Origin: Klebsiella huaxiensis | Lineage (GTDB): Bacteria; Pseudomonadota; Gammaproteobacteria; Enterobacterales; Enterobacteriaceae | NCBI RefSeq assembly: GCF_003261575.2 | Contig: NZ_CP036175.1 | Coordinates: forward strand, 5,828,001-5,892,000 | Reading direction: 5' to 3' | Length of the DNA: 64,000 nucleotides | In this document: positions 31,807 to 40,844 of the stretch, piece by piece | How positions within the stretch are numbered: the first letter of the stretch is position 1 | Layout of the letters: the number at the start of each line of letters is the position of its first letter | The notes under the pieces: generated by a model | Database searches by the model: none | Seen by the model: the letters and a program-made list of their open reading frames with translations, nothing else | Told to the model about the DNA's origin: nothing | Translations under genes and position numbers: made by a program

Positions 31807-32580
31807 TTATTCTTCTTTGCCCTGCGCCTCTTCGGCGGCGGCATCCTCGTCACGCGTCAGGCGTTTGCCGGTATAGAACCGCGCGAAGAAGACCCCGACT
31901 TCAAACAGGCAGTACATCGGGATCGCCAGCAGAGTTTGTGAGAATACATCCGGCGGCGTCAGCAGCATCCCGACCACGAATGCGCCAACCAGTACATAGG
32001 GCCTTTTCTTACGCAGGTCATCCGGGGTGGTTACCCCCATCCAGCACAGCAGCACAATGGCTACCGGCACCTCGAATGAGACGCCGAAGGCGATAAAGAG
32101 CGCCATGACAAAATCGAGATAGCTGCGGATATCGGTTGAAACCTGTACCCCTTCCGGCGCTGCGTGCGTCAGGAAACCAAACGCCAGCGGGAACACAACA
32201 AAGTAAGCAAAGGCCATACCGATGTAAAACAGCAGCGTGCTGGAGACCAGCAGCGGCATGACCAGCCGACGTTCATGCTTATACAGCGCTGGCGCCACAA
32301 AGGCCCAGACCTGATACAAAATGACCGGTACCGACAAAATGATCGACACCATAAAGGTTAGCTTGATCGGGGTGAAGAAAGGCGAGGCCACGTCCGTCGC
32401 AATCATCGTCGCGCCTACCGGCATCTGCCGAATAAGCGGCGCGGAAACCAGCTGGTAGATATCGTTGGCGAAATAAACCAACGCCAGGAAAATAACCAGA
32501 ATCGCAAGAATGCTATTGATCAAGCGTTTACGCAGCTCAATCAGATGCGTGATTAGCGGTTGAGTATCGTCTACGCCCAT
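31807..32580 (-). CDS. tatC: Twin-arginine translocase subunit TatC
   Basis: TatC (257 residues) is the polytopic receptor that recognises twin-arginine signal peptides. Six hydrophobic segments are visible; conserved N-terminal LITHLIELRKRL and the FSPKF-like loop region (ASPFFTPIKLTFM) are present. It follows tatB with a 2-bp gap. The C-terminal tail is acidic (DEDAAAEEAQGKEE). Confidence 0.97.
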   Translation of the reverse strand: MGVDDTQPLITHLIELRKRLINSILAILVIFLALVYFANDIYQLVSAPLIRQMPVGATMIATDVASPFFTPIKLTFMVSIILSVPVILYQVWAFVAPALYKHERRLVMPLLVSSTLLFYIGMAFAYFVVFPLAFGFLTHAAPEGVQVSTDIRSYLDFVMALFIAFGVSFEVPVAIVLLCWMGVTTPDDLRKKRPYVLVGAFVVGMLLTPPDVFSQTLLAIPMYCLFEVGVFFARFYTGKRLTRDEDAAAEEAQGKEE

Positions 32581-32582
32581 TT

Positions 32583-33122
32583 TTACTGTTTATCACTCGA
32601 TGCAGGGGAGGAGGAATCGGAAGCTGGCGCGGCAACTTTTTCTTTCGCTGCCGGGATTTCAGTCTGCGAAGTGAGGGGCTCTTCCGCCACGTTTTCAGGG
32701 ACGTGCTCTGGCGCGCTGGCCTGATGTTCAGCCGTCGCCGGCGTCACGTCTTTACGCTGCTCTTCACTCCCCTTCACGACCGGGTTATGAATGGTGTTGG
32801 CTTCGTCGCTGGCTTTTTCAGGATCGTTGGCGGTGTAGGAGCGCTTCATGGATTCAGCCGCTTCGCGCAGTTCGTCCATCGATGCCTTTAGCTCAGGGGT
32901 CAGATTATCCAGGCTGGCCTTTTCCACTTTCTTCAGGCTTTCCTGGAACTCCTGCAGCTTTAATTCCTGGGTTATTTCATTTTGTACGGTAGCCGCAAGC
33001 GACCGCAGCGTACGGATCCAGCTGACTACCGTTTTTACCGCTACCGGTAGTCGCTGTGGCCCCAAAACGATGAGGCCAATGACGAACACCAGCAGTAGTT
33101 CACTAAAACCGATATCGAACAC
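32583..33122 (-). CDS. tatB: Sec-independent translocase protein TatB
   Basis: TatB (179 residues; E. coli 171) forms the receptor complex with TatC. It starts at a GTG (33120-33122), as in E. coli, with FDIGFSELLLVFVIGLIVLGPQRL giving the transmembrane helix and hinge, followed by an amphipathic helix and a long Pro/Ala/Glu-rich, low-complexity tail that is longer and more divergent than in E. coli. It lies 3 bp after tatA. Confidence 0.97.
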   Translation of the reverse strand: MFDIGFSELLLVFVIGLIVLGPQRLPVAVKTVVSWIRTLRSLAATVQNEITQELKLQEFQESLKKVEKASLDNLTPELKASMDELREAAESMKRSYTANDPEKASDEANTIHNPVVKGSEEQRKDVTPATAEHQASAPEHVPENVAEEPLTSQTEIPAAKEKVAAPASDSSSPASSDKQ

Positions 33123-33125
33123 GAA

Positions 33126-33377
33126 TTACACCTGCTCTTTGTCGTGGCGTTTAGTCTCGTCTTTTTTTGCATCATCCGGCTTGTCAGCAAGAGTTTTTGC
33201 CGCGAAGTCTGCATCCGGTGCGGATTTCTCGGGTTTATCCTCATCGCTCATGGCCTTTTTAAAGCCTTTGATCGATGCGCCTAAATCCGAACCGAGCGAG
33301 CTCAGCTTTTTTGTCCCGAAAAGCAGAACCACGATGACGACAACAATGAGTAACTGCCAAATACTGATACCACCCAT
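33126..33377 (-). CDS. tatA: Sec-independent translocase protein TatA
   Basis: TatA (83 residues) oligomerises to form the Tat protein-conducting pore. It has the N-terminal transmembrane helix (MGGISIWQLLIVVVIVVLLF), the FGTKKL hinge, an amphipathic helix (GSDLGASIKGFKKAM) and a charged tail ending KRHDKEQV. The ATG at 33377 is chosen by family; an ATG two codons upstream exists. It is first in tatABCD; its upstream gap carries an ERIC element. Confidence 0.97.
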   Translation of the reverse strand: MGGISIWQLLIVVVIVVLLFGTKKLSSLGSDLGASIKGFKKAMSDEDKPEKSAPDADFAAKTLADKPDDAKKDETKRHDKEQV

Positions 33378-33420
33378 ACACATTCCCCTATGACAGATGA
33401 TGAATTATTAGGACGCATTA

Positions 33421-33544
33421 TATACAGTCATACTTCAAGTTGCATATGCGTTGGCTGCGCTCGTTTACCCGAATCACTTACCAAAGTAAGCTCATCGGGA
33501 TGCGCTCACTTGCCGCCTTTCTGAAACTTGAATTATTTATGTAT
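33421..33544. repeat. ERIC (IRU) element between ubiB and tatA
   Basis: A near-complete 124-bp element with the ERIC order of blocks: TATAC and TACTTCAAGTTGCAT at one end, GCGTTGGCTGCGCTCGTTTA, CCCGAATCACTTAC, AAGTAAGCTCATCGGG, CTCACTTGCCGCC and AAACTTGAATTATTTATGTATA at the other. The ends are inverted repeats, so a transcript would form a long hairpin. It fills most of the 200-bp gap, so tatA transcription must either start in or next to it or read through from ubiB. Confidence 0.88.
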
Positions 33545-33577
33545 ACACGTTATGCGCAGCGATAAAGGCGACTGCCG

Positions 33578-35218
33578 TCAGTTCGTCTTTCGCCAGCCGA
33601 TAAGCCAGGTTACAACGCCAGCGGCCATCAGCCAGCCGGGCATCATGCCCCACTCAGGGCGGTGGATGAATAACAGCGTACCACTCAGTAATAAAACAGC
33701 ACCTATACCAAACAGATAACGGGACTGCCCCTGGCGCACGTGTCGCACCTGGATGTCGCGTACGATGGTATCAACGCTATTCTGCAACTGCTTGCTTTGT
33801 TGCAAGCTCTGGTACACCAGCTCAGGTATTTCCGGCATTCTCTCAATCCAGAACGGCGCTTTTTCTTTAAACGCGCGCACCAGCGCCGGAATGCCAACCT
33901 GATCCTTAATCCACGACTCCAGGAACGGTTTCGCCGTTTTCCACAAGTCTAACTGAGGATAGAGCTGGCGGCCTACACCTTCTACGTAAAGTAATGTCTT
34001 CTGCAGCAGAACCAGCTGCGGTTGCACTTCCATATTGAAGCGTCGCGCGGTATTAAACAGGTTCAGCAAGACATGCCCAAACGAGATTTCCGCCAGCGGC
34101 TTTTCAAAAATAGGCTCGCAAACGGTGCGGATAGCGAATTCAAACTCTTCAACGTTGGTATCCGGGGGAACCCAGCCAGAATCAACGTGCAGCTCCGCAA
34201 CTTTGCGGTAATCGCGGTTGAAAAAAGCAATGAAGTTTTCCGCCAGATAACGCTTATCTTCTTTGTTCAGCGAGCCGACAATACCGCAGTCAATGCCAAT
34301 ATACTGCGGGTCCTCTGGATGGTTACGGCTGACAAAAATATTGCCCGGATGCATGTCAGCATGGAAGAAGCTGTCGCGGAAGACCTGGGTGAAAAAGACC
34401 TGCACGCCGCGCTCGGCCAGCAGCTTCATGTTGGTATTTTGCGCTTCCAGAGCAACGACATCGGAAACCGGGATGCCGTAAATCCGCTCCATCACCATCA
34501 TACCTTCGCTGCAGTAGTCTGAATAAACCTCAGGGACATAGAGCATCGGGCTGTCTTCAAAGTTGCGACGCAATTGAATGGCGTTGGCCGATTCACGCAG
34601 CAGGTTGAGTTCATCCAGCAGCGTTTTCTCGTATTCGCGAACCACTTCCTGTGGGCGCAGACGACGACCATCCGGCAGCAGACGCGGCACCCAGCGCGCG
34701 AGGCGATAGATGAGTTTCATATCCGCTTTGATAACCGGCACAATATCCGGGCGGATCACCTTGATGACTACCTCTTTGCCATTCTCTTTCAGGCGCGCAG
34801 TGTGTACCTGGGCGATAGAGGCAGAAGCCAGCGGCTCGATGGAGAAATCGTCAAACCAGGCCTCCACCGGCAGGCCGCCCATCGCTTGCTCAATTTGCTT
34901 TTTGGCCTGCAGGCCGTCAAACGGCGCGACGCGATCCTGCAACATAGCAAGCTGATCGGCGATTTGCGGCGGAAACAGGTCGCGACGAGTTGAGAGCATC
35001 TGACCAAACTTAATCCACACTGGTCCCAGCTCCTGCAACGCCAGACGCAAGCGCTCGCCGAGAGGTTTTTCTTTGTGGCGGTTTGGCATCCAGAACAGCA
35101 TACGTCGCCAGATTCGCAACGGCAGCGTGATGCGCATTTTAGGAATGAGCTCATCAAGCCCGTAGCTCAAAAAGGTGCGGATGATGAAATACAGGCGCCG
35201 TAGTTCTCCTGGCGTCAT
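33578..35218 (-). CDS. ubiB: Ubiquinone biosynthesis kinase-like protein UbiB
   Basis: UbiB (546 residues, the E. coli length) is an atypical kinase-fold ATPase of the ABC1/ADCK family needed for ubiquinone synthesis. The family-defining KxGQ motif is in VWIKFGQMLSTR near residue 84; the invariant Lys is in EVVIKVIRP (about 152) and FFHADMHPGNIFV (about 285) holds the catalytic and metal residues. Two hydrophobic helices close the C-terminus. It overlaps ubiJ by 4 bp. Confidence 0.97.
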   Translation of the reverse strand: MTPGELRRLYFIIRTFLSYGLDELIPKMRITLPLRIWRRMLFWMPNRHKEKPLGERLRLALQELGPVWIKFGQMLSTRRDLFPPQIADQLAMLQDRVAPFDGLQAKKQIEQAMGGLPVEAWFDDFSIEPLASASIAQVHTARLKENGKEVVIKVIRPDIVPVIKADMKLIYRLARWVPRLLPDGRRLRPQEVVREYEKTLLDELNLLRESANAIQLRRNFEDSPMLYVPEVYSDYCSEGMMVMERIYGIPVSDVVALEAQNTNMKLLAERGVQVFFTQVFRDSFFHADMHPGNIFVSRNHPEDPQYIGIDCGIVGSLNKEDKRYLAENFIAFFNRDYRKVAELHVDSGWVPPDTNVEEFEFAIRTVCEPIFEKPLAEISFGHVLLNLFNTARRFNMEVQPQLVLLQKTLLYVEGVGRQLYPQLDLWKTAKPFLESWIKDQVGIPALVRAFKEKAPFWIERMPEIPELVYQSLQQSKQLQNSVDTIVRDIQVRHVRQGQSRYLFGIGAVLLLSGTLLFIHRPEWGMMPGWLMAAGVVTWLIGWRKTN

Positions 35219-35820
35219 TTGCCCTCCAGCGTTTCCAGCCGTTTTTCCAGCGCGGCCAGGGCTCGTTCCACAGCAGCGGTTTCCTCAACAAACCAGGCCA
35301 GCTCCAGCGGTCCCGGTGCCAGGCGCCACTCTTCGGTGATCGCCTCCGCGACATAACGCTGCTGGCGCTGAGCGCCCTGTAAAAGAAAGCGAGTGCCGCC
35401 GCGTAATACTTTACTGAAGCCTTCCGCAACGATATCGCCAGTATACGGGGCCAATAGTTCAGCCGGGTCGAATTCAGCCAGATCGCACAGGGTGACGGTA
35501 TTTTGCACCACCTGCAAATCCCCCTGCACTTCGAGATCGCCGCTGCGAATCAGCGCCGTCAGCTGCTGGCGGTTACGTAATTGCGGGAGCACGCTTAGAC
35601 GAGTAATCACGGTACAATCGGCTTCGCCTTCCCATGCGCCCAGCACGTCTACCTGACGCTCGCTAAAAACCAGCACCACGGGTGCGGAAAGTTCTTGCAA
35701 CTCGACACGCAGCACTTTCCCCAGCAGCCGCTGCCGGGCGGGTTTAAGCGCCTGGTCGCGCCAGAGGAAAGTATTCAGGACCGTCTCAATACCGGCGGAA
35801 ACCAGTGATTTGAAAGGCAT
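35215..35820 (-). CDS. ubiJ: Ubiquinone biosynthesis accessory factor UbiJ
   Basis: UbiJ (201 residues from the ATG at 35818-35820, MPFKSLVSAG) is an SCP2-domain lipid carrier and scaffold of the soluble Ubi metabolon with UbiK. The N-terminal SCP2 domain (residues 15-120) and C-terminal helix (EETAAVERALAALEKRLETLEGK) are clear. In E. coli the 3' part of this gene also encodes the small RNA EsrE; whether it is made here cannot be seen. It lies between ubiE (13-bp gap) and ubiB (4-bp overlap). Confidence 0.96.
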   Translation of the reverse strand: MPFKSLVSAGIETVLNTFLWRDQALKPARQRLLGKVLRVELQELSAPVVLVFSERQVDVLGAWEGEADCTVITRLSVLPQLRNRQQLTALIRSGDLEVQGDLQVVQNTVTLCDLAEFDPAELLAPYTGDIVAEGFSKVLRGGTRFLLQGAQRQQRYVAEAITEEWRLAPGPLELAWFVEETAAVERALAALEKRLETLEGK

Positions 35821-35833
35821 AGCGTCCCTCCCG

Positions 35834-36589
35834 TCAGAACTTGTAACCACGGTGCAGCGCAACGATACCGGCCGTCAGGTTGTAGTAATCGACGCTTTCG
35901 AAACCTGCGTCCTGCATCATGCCTTTCAGAGTGTCCTGATCGGGGTGCATTCGGATAGATTCAGCAAGATAGCGGTAGCTTTCGGCGTCTTTAGCAACCA
36001 ATTCGCCCACCCGAGGCAGGATATGGAAAGAGTAAGCGTCATAAGCCTTGCTGAGCGGCTCAATAATGGGTTTCGAGAATTCAAGCACCAGCAGGCGGCC
36101 GCCCGGCTTCAGCACGCGATACATAGATCGCAGCGCTTTTTCTTTGTCAGTCACGTTACGCAGGCCGAAAGAAATGGTGATGCAGTCAAAGGTGTTATCT
36201 GCAAAAGGTAGCGCTTCGGCGTTAGCCTGGACATATTCCACGTTACCGATAATGCCGATATTACGCAGCTTTTCGCGGCCCATCTTCAGCATAGAATCAT
36301 TGATATCCGCCAGCATCACGCGGCCGGTTTCGCCCACCAGGCGAGAGAATTTCGCCGTCAGGTCGCCGGTACCGCCGGCCAGATCCAGCACGGTCTGCCC
36401 ACGACGGACGCCGCTGCAATCGATGGTGAAACGCTTCCACAAACGATGAATACCGAACGACATCAAATCGTTCATCACATCATATTTTGCGGCTACAGAA
36501 TGAAATACATGCGCCACCATGTCAGCTTTCTGTTCTTTGGCGACAGTCTGAAAGCCAAAATGCGTCGTTTCTTGTGAATCCTCAACCAT
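35834..36589 (-). CDS. ubiE: Demethylmenaquinone/ubiquinone C-methyltransferase UbiE
   Basis: UbiE (251 residues) is the SAM-dependent methyltransferase shared by menaquinone and ubiquinone synthesis. From the ATG at 36587-36589 (MVEDSQETTHFGF) it matches E. coli in length. SAM motifs VLDLAGGTGDL (about 70) and the segment NTFDCITISFGLRNV are present. The open frame runs 59 codons further upstream into the rmuC gap and is not part of the protein. It is first in ubiEJB. Confidence 0.97.
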   Translation of the reverse strand: MVEDSQETTHFGFQTVAKEQKADMVAHVFHSVAAKYDVMNDLMSFGIHRLWKRFTIDCSGVRRGQTVLDLAGGTGDLTAKFSRLVGETGRVMLADINDSMLKMGREKLRNIGIIGNVEYVQANAEALPFADNTFDCITISFGLRNVTDKEKALRSMYRVLKPGGRLLVLEFSKPIIEPLSKAYDAYSFHILPRVGELVAKDAESYRYLAESIRMHPDQDTLKGMMQDAGFESVDYYNLTAGIVALHRGYKF

Positions 36590-36659
36590 CTCAATGCCTG
36601 CTTGCTTATCAAGAAAATGTTCGTCGAGTGTAACAGGTTTAGCGCGCTTCCCATACGCT

Positions 36660-38108
36660 TCAACGCGGCTGAGAGTGACCATCGTACACTGCAGCAGCTG
36701 CAGAATCTGATGAAAAATCGTTATCTTCCCGTTGGTTACCTTCATCCTCAAGACGGTATTCATCATCCTGCGCGGTTGCTTGTTCGACTAAGTCAGGATT
36801 AATCCCACGTTTGACTTCCACGCCCAGGCCACGGAACGATTCTGCCTGAACCAGCAGATTGCCACGCCCGGAAGCGAGCTTTTTCATCGCCTGACGATAG
36901 TTATCCTGGGCTTTATCCAGGCTCTGGCCGATAGTGGACATGTCGTCGACAAACAGGCGCATTTTGTCATACAGACGCCCCGCTCTTTCGGCAATTTTCT
37001 GCGCGTTACGGCTCTGATGCTCATAGCGCCACAGGTTGGCGATGGTACGCAGTGCGACCAGCAGCGTAGTCGGGCTAACCAACATAATGTTGTTCTTCAG
37101 CGCTTCGCTAATCAGCTCCGGCTGACGGTCAATCGCCAGCAGGAAGGCGGGTTCAACGGGGATAAACATCAGGACGTAGTCGAGCGAACGTAGCCCCGGC
37201 AGCTGTTGATAATCCTTACGCCCCAGCAGACGCATATGATTACGTACGGAAGCAATATGCTCCTGTAACGCCGTCTCGCGGGTGTAATCATCATCGGCAT
37301 TAAAGTAGCGTTCATAGGCGACCAGAGTCATCTTGGCATCGATAACCACGTCTTTGCCCTGCGGAAGACGCACGATCACATCCGGCTGCATCCGTGAACG
37401 GTTGTCGGTTTCAATACTCACCTGCGTTTGATATTCATGGCCCTCCCGCAGCCCGGAAGCTTCCAGCACGCGGGTCAATACCACTTCTCCCCAGTTGCCC
37501 TGAGTTTTGTTATCACCCTTCAGCGCGCGCGTCAGGTTTAGCGCTTCCTGCGCCATTTGCGCATTAAGCTGCTGAAGGTTGCGGATTTCATGAGCCAGGG
37601 TATGACGCTCCCGCGCCTCCTGACCGAAGCTATCCTGAACCTGGCGGCGGAAACCATCCAGTTGCTCACGTAACGGGGTCAGCAGCCCGTTCAGACTCTG
37701 GCGATTCTGCTCATCCACCCGTCGGTTGCTGTGTTCGAATATTCGGTTTGCCAGATTCTCGAACTGCTCGCTAAGGCGCTGCTCGCTGTTAACCATCTGG
37801 CGAATTTTATCTTCCGCATGCATTTGCGTGGATTCAAGGCGGGTGGTCACTTCGCGGAGATCGGCCTCCAGCGACGTATTGATATCGCGCAGGCTGCGCA
37901 ATTCGTTATTGAGCAGCTCGCACTCTTCTCGCCAGTGGGACTCTTGCACCAGTTGCTGACGCGCCGCGCTCAGCTCAATATCCAGCTCGCGCCGCTCTTC
38001 AATGAGATCGGCACGGATTTGATCGGCATGCGCTTTGGTCGCCAACCAGCCCACAATAAGCCCCACGGCCAGCGCCATAACGGCACTAATAATTATCGAG
38101 ATATCCAC
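36660..38108 (-). CDS. rmuC: DNA recombination protein RmuC
   Basis: RmuC (482 residues) limits recombination at inverted repeats and has a PD-(D/E)XK-like nuclease core. It has one N-terminal transmembrane helix, a long coiled coil (about residues 35-180) and the conserved core (GNWGEVVLTRVLEASGLREG, DVVIDAKMTLVAYERYF). I place the start at the GTG 38106-38108 (MDISIIISAV), which matches the family; another GTG seven codons upstream keeps the frame. The acidic C-terminus differs from E. coli. Confidence 0.93.
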   Translation of the reverse strand: MDISIIISAVMALAVGLIVGWLATKAHADQIRADLIEERRELDIELSAARQQLVQESHWREECELLNNELRSLRDINTSLEADLREVTTRLESTQMHAEDKIRQMVNSEQRLSEQFENLANRIFEHSNRRVDEQNRQSLNGLLTPLREQLDGFRRQVQDSFGQEARERHTLAHEIRNLQQLNAQMAQEALNLTRALKGDNKTQGNWGEVVLTRVLEASGLREGHEYQTQVSIETDNRSRMQPDVIVRLPQGKDVVIDAKMTLVAYERYFNADDDYTRETALQEHIASVRNHMRLLGRKDYQQLPGLRSLDYVLMFIPVEPAFLLAIDRQPELISEALKNNIMLVSPTTLLVALRTIANLWRYEHQSRNAQKIAERAGRLYDKMRLFVDDMSTIGQSLDKAQDNYRQAMKKLASGRGNLLVQAESFRGLGVEVKRGINPDLVEQATAQDDEYRLEDEGNQREDNDFSSDSAAAAVYDGHSQPR

Positions 38109-38323
38109 AACGCCCCCAGCAGCAACCACTTACGTCACAAAATAGAATTGTGCTGTACAAACGTCCAGTTTAAAAGGGTTTTCCTGCGAGGGGCTACGCA
38201 AACATTCAACAAAAAATCCCACATATCGGGATGGCATCTTATAAATAGGGAATTTGTGCGGTAAATCACCATTATTACTATTGGGGTAAGGCAGAGTAAC
38301 CACAAAATAAGAGGGCTTAATGG

Positions 38324-39073
38324 ATGCTAAAAGAGATGCAGCACATCGCAGGAGCGCAAACGCTGCTTCGTGGATTAGCAGTGATTGATGCCGTGGCAAC
38401 GGGGCACAGAGACTTAAAATCCATTAGCGAATTCACCGCTACACCAAAAAGCACGGCGCATCGTCTGGCTACCGCACTCGTGGAACAGCGCTATCTGCGC
38501 TATGCCGCAAATGTTGGCTACGATCTCGGCCCGCGGCTGATTGAACTGGGCGCACGAGCTCTGGATACCATCTCTCTACCGGCGCTGGCACGTCCATGGT
38601 TACAAAAACTCGCCGATACCACTAAAGACACGGTCCACCTGGGCGTACGTGAAGGTGATGAAGTGCTGTATCTGGAGAAAATTAACAGCCAGCGGGGACT
38701 GGAAATGCGTTCCCGTCCGGGCCACCGGATGCCGCTGGCATTAACCGGAATCGGCAAAGCCTTGTTGATAAATGATTCTCAGGATGATCTGCGGGCTCTC
38801 TTCCTGCGCCAGAGCACCGAACACTATCTGCAGCGTTTTCTGACGTGTATGCAGCGTTACTCCCAGGGAGGCTATGCGTTCGACCTGGAAGAAAACGAAC
38901 CGACCATTCGCTGCGTAGCGGCCCCCATATTCGATGCCCGAAACCAGCTTATCGCCGCAATCTCGGTCGCCAGCACCGCAACCTATATGTCACGGGATCG
39001 AATGGATGCCCTGATTCCGCTTGTACGCTCCTACGCGGGCCATATTTCGGCGGAGCTTGGTTGGTCAGGCTAG
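38324..39073 (+). CDS. IclR-family transcriptional regulator
   Basis: A 249-residue regulator. The N-terminal winged helix-turn-helix (residues about 10-65: LLRGLAVIDAV to KSTAHRLATALVEQRYL) and C-terminal IclR effector domain (about 80-245: LARPWLQKLADTTKDTVHLGV to RCVAAPIFDARNQLIAAISVAS) are complete. The start ATG 38324 has GAGGG eight bases upstream. It precedes dgoK by 54 bp on the same strand, so it very likely controls the dgoK-dgoA-tct genes. E. coli controls its dgo operon with a GntR protein (DgoR), so the regulator here is of another family. The ligand is unknown; a sugar acid is likely. Confidence 0.92.
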   Translation: MLKEMQHIAGAQTLLRGLAVIDAVATGHRDLKSISEFTATPKSTAHRLATALVEQRYLRYAANVGYDLGPRLIELGARALDTISLPALARPWLQKLADTTKDTVHLGVREGDEVLYLEKINSQRGLEMRSRPGHRMPLALTGIGKALLINDSQDDLRALFLRQSTEHYLQRFLTCMQRYSQGGYAFDLEENEPTIRCVAAPIFDARNQLIAAISVASTATYMSRDRMDALIPLVRSYAGHISAELGWSG

Positions 39074-39127
39074 CCGATTCGCCATTTTTACACCGCAGTC
39101 AACAACAAGGAGGTAAGAACAATCACC

Positions 39128-40099
39128 ATGGATAACCACACACGTTTATTAGCACTGGACTGGGGAACCACCTCACTGCGCGCCTGGCGCCTTGGCGATA
39201 ACGGCCAGCAGCTTGAGTCCAGAGATCTTCCCTACGGCATCATGAAGTTACCCGCCAATAAAGGAGGGAGACTGGCAGCGTTCCATGAGGCCTTTCTAGC
39301 GGCCTGCGGCGACTGGCTACAGACAACCGGCTGCCGGGACGTTATTGCCTGTGGGATGGTCGGCAGCGCCCAGGGCTGGAAAGAAGCCGCTTATTTACCC
39401 TGCCCCACCAGCCTGGCGGATTTTGCCGGGCAGCTATGCTCACTGGAGATATCGCCTTCAATACGCCTGTCAATCATTCCGGGCCTGGCAGTATATGGCG
39501 ACGATCCGGAAGTGATGCGCGGTGAAGAAACGCAAGTTTTCGGCATCCTGTGCAGCCAGAGTGATAATAGCGGCGAAATGATCATCGGCATGCCGGGGAC
39601 GCATTCCAAATGGGCGCTGGCTCAGCAAAACAGCGTGCTGGAGTTTCGCACATTTATGACCGGCGAACTCTTCGATGTCCTGAAAAACCACTCCATTCTT
39701 GGCGCCACAATGCAGCCCTCGCAGGAAACAGACTGGCAGGTATTCGATGATGGTGTCGCGACGGCTATCCGCCAAAAAGAAGCGGGGCTGCTTTCCACAC
39801 TCTTCTCGACGCGTACCAAACTGCTGGCCGGACAAATCTCAAGCCGACAGCAGTCTGACTATCTTTCCGGACTGGTTATCGGCCATGAGCTTGCTGGCTT
39901 GCGCCAGACTCTACTGGCCGATGAGGAACGACGCCTGAACACACCGATCGTGCTCACCGGCAACCCACCCCTGTGTGAACGCTATCAGCGCGCCTTCCGT
40001 CAGACGATAGCGGATCGCCCAATTCAGTTTATCGCACAGGCCACCGTGGCTGGCCTGTGGCAAATCGCTTTACGCGCCAGGCTTATCCACGACGCATAA
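39128..40099 (+). CDS. dgoK: 2-dehydro-3-deoxygalactonokinase
   Basis: A 323-residue member of the DgoK family (E. coli 292) that phosphorylates 2-dehydro-3-deoxy-D-galactonate at O6 with ATP. Shared motifs include the N-terminal phosphate loop LALDWGTTSLRAW, CGMVGSAQGWKEAAYL, VMRGEETQVFG, MPGTHSKW and the C-terminal YLSGLVIGHEL. An AAGGAGGT Shine-Dalgarno lies upstream with rather long spacing. It is followed 13 bp later by dgoA. Divergence from E. coli DgoK is considerable, so a related 2-keto-3-deoxy acid is possible. Confidence 0.9.
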   Translation: MDNHTRLLALDWGTTSLRAWRLGDNGQQLESRDLPYGIMKLPANKGGRLAAFHEAFLAACGDWLQTTGCRDVIACGMVGSAQGWKEAAYLPCPTSLADFAGQLCSLEISPSIRLSIIPGLAVYGDDPEVMRGEETQVFGILCSQSDNSGEMIIGMPGTHSKWALAQQNSVLEFRTFMTGELFDVLKNHSILGATMQPSQETDWQVFDDGVATAIRQKEAGLLSTLFSTRTKLLAGQISSRQQSDYLSGLVIGHELAGLRQTLLADEERRLNTPIVLTGNPPLCERYQRAFRQTIADRPIQFIAQATVAGLWQIALRARLIHDA

Positions 40100-40112
40100 C
40101 GGAGAGACACAG

Positions 40113-40739
40113 ATGGATTTGAATAATTGCATTAAAGAACATGGACTTATCGCCATTCTGCGCGGAATCAAAACCGCAGAAGCGAAAGAGGCTGGCTTCG
40201 TGCTGTATGAAGAAGGTTTTCGTCTTATTGAAGTTCCACTCAACTCCCCTACGCCCTATGACAGCATTCAACTGTTACGCCAAACCTTGCCGGAAGATTG
40301 CGTAATTGGTGCCGGAACGGTGATGACCTTCCGGCAGGTTGAGCGGGTTAAACAAGCCGGGGGTCAGCTGATTGTGATGCCCCATAGCGACTGCGCGGTA
40401 ATTGCTGCCGCTAAAAATGCAGGTCTGCTTTGCACCCCTGGAGCCGCTACGTTGACGGAGGCCTTTGCCGCTATAGAACACGGTGCGGATGCGGTCAAAG
40501 TGTTCCCGGCAGAGCAGATAACGCCCGCGGTTATTAAAGCCTGGAGAGCCGTCGTACCGCCCCACATTCCCCTTCTCCCGGTTGGCGGCATCACACCGGA
40601 AAAAATGCAAGATTACCTCAGCGCAGGCGCGGATGGATTTGGTCTGGGTGGGGCGCTTTATAAGCCAGGCGATAGCGTAAAAGAGGTTCGTCAGGCCGCC
40701 AGTGAGTTTATCTCAGCCTGGCAACAACGCGTACGTTAA
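40113..40739 (+). CDS. dgoA: 2-dehydro-3-deoxy-6-phosphogalactonate aldolase
   Basis: A 208-residue class I aldolase of the KDPG/KDPGal family that splits the DgoK product to pyruvate and glyceraldehyde 3-phosphate. The Schiff-base lysine is in DAVKVFPAEQITP (about residue 130), the general-acid glutamate in LIEVPLNSP (about 38), and the phosphate-binding loop in PVGGITPEKM (about 155). RG in IAILRGI is conserved. It forms the kinase-aldolase pair with dgoK; the galactonate dehydratase DgoD is not nearby. Confidence 0.92.
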   Translation: MDLNNCIKEHGLIAILRGIKTAEAKEAGFVLYEEGFRLIEVPLNSPTPYDSIQLLRQTLPEDCVIGAGTVMTFRQVERVKQAGGQLIVMPHSDCAVIAAAKNAGLLCTPGAATLTEAFAAIEHGADAVKVFPAEQITPAVIKAWRAVVPPHIPLLPVGGITPEKMQDYLSAGADGFGLGGALYKPGDSVKEVRQAASEFISAWQQRVR

Positions 40740-40760
40740 ATGTACCGATATTTCTATCTC

Positions 40761-40824
40761 CAGTAAGTGATTCGGGTGAACGAACGCAACCAACGCACCC
40801 GCAGCTTGAAAGACGACGAGTATA
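40761..40824. repeat. Truncated ERIC element inside the dgo-tct gene train
   Basis: Read on the minus strand this is one half of an ERIC element: TATACTCGTCGTCTTTCAAGC, then GCGTTGGTTGCGTTCGTTCA and CCCGAATCACTTACTGG. The other half is missing. It sits in the 105-bp gap between dgoA and tctC. Confidence 0.8.
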
Positions 40825-40844
40825 AACAATAATAAGGGATTACT

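Noticed and set aside
33421..33544. The long inverted repeat considered as a miniature insertion sequence or CRISPR leader
   Set aside because: It matches ERIC block order, has no repeat-spacer periodicity and no cas genes are near.
38205..38240. Hairpin ATCCC/GGGAT with adjacent A/T run upstream of the IclR gene, considered as terminator or IclR operator
   Set aside because: The stem is only five base pairs and there is no second copy; not enough to call either.
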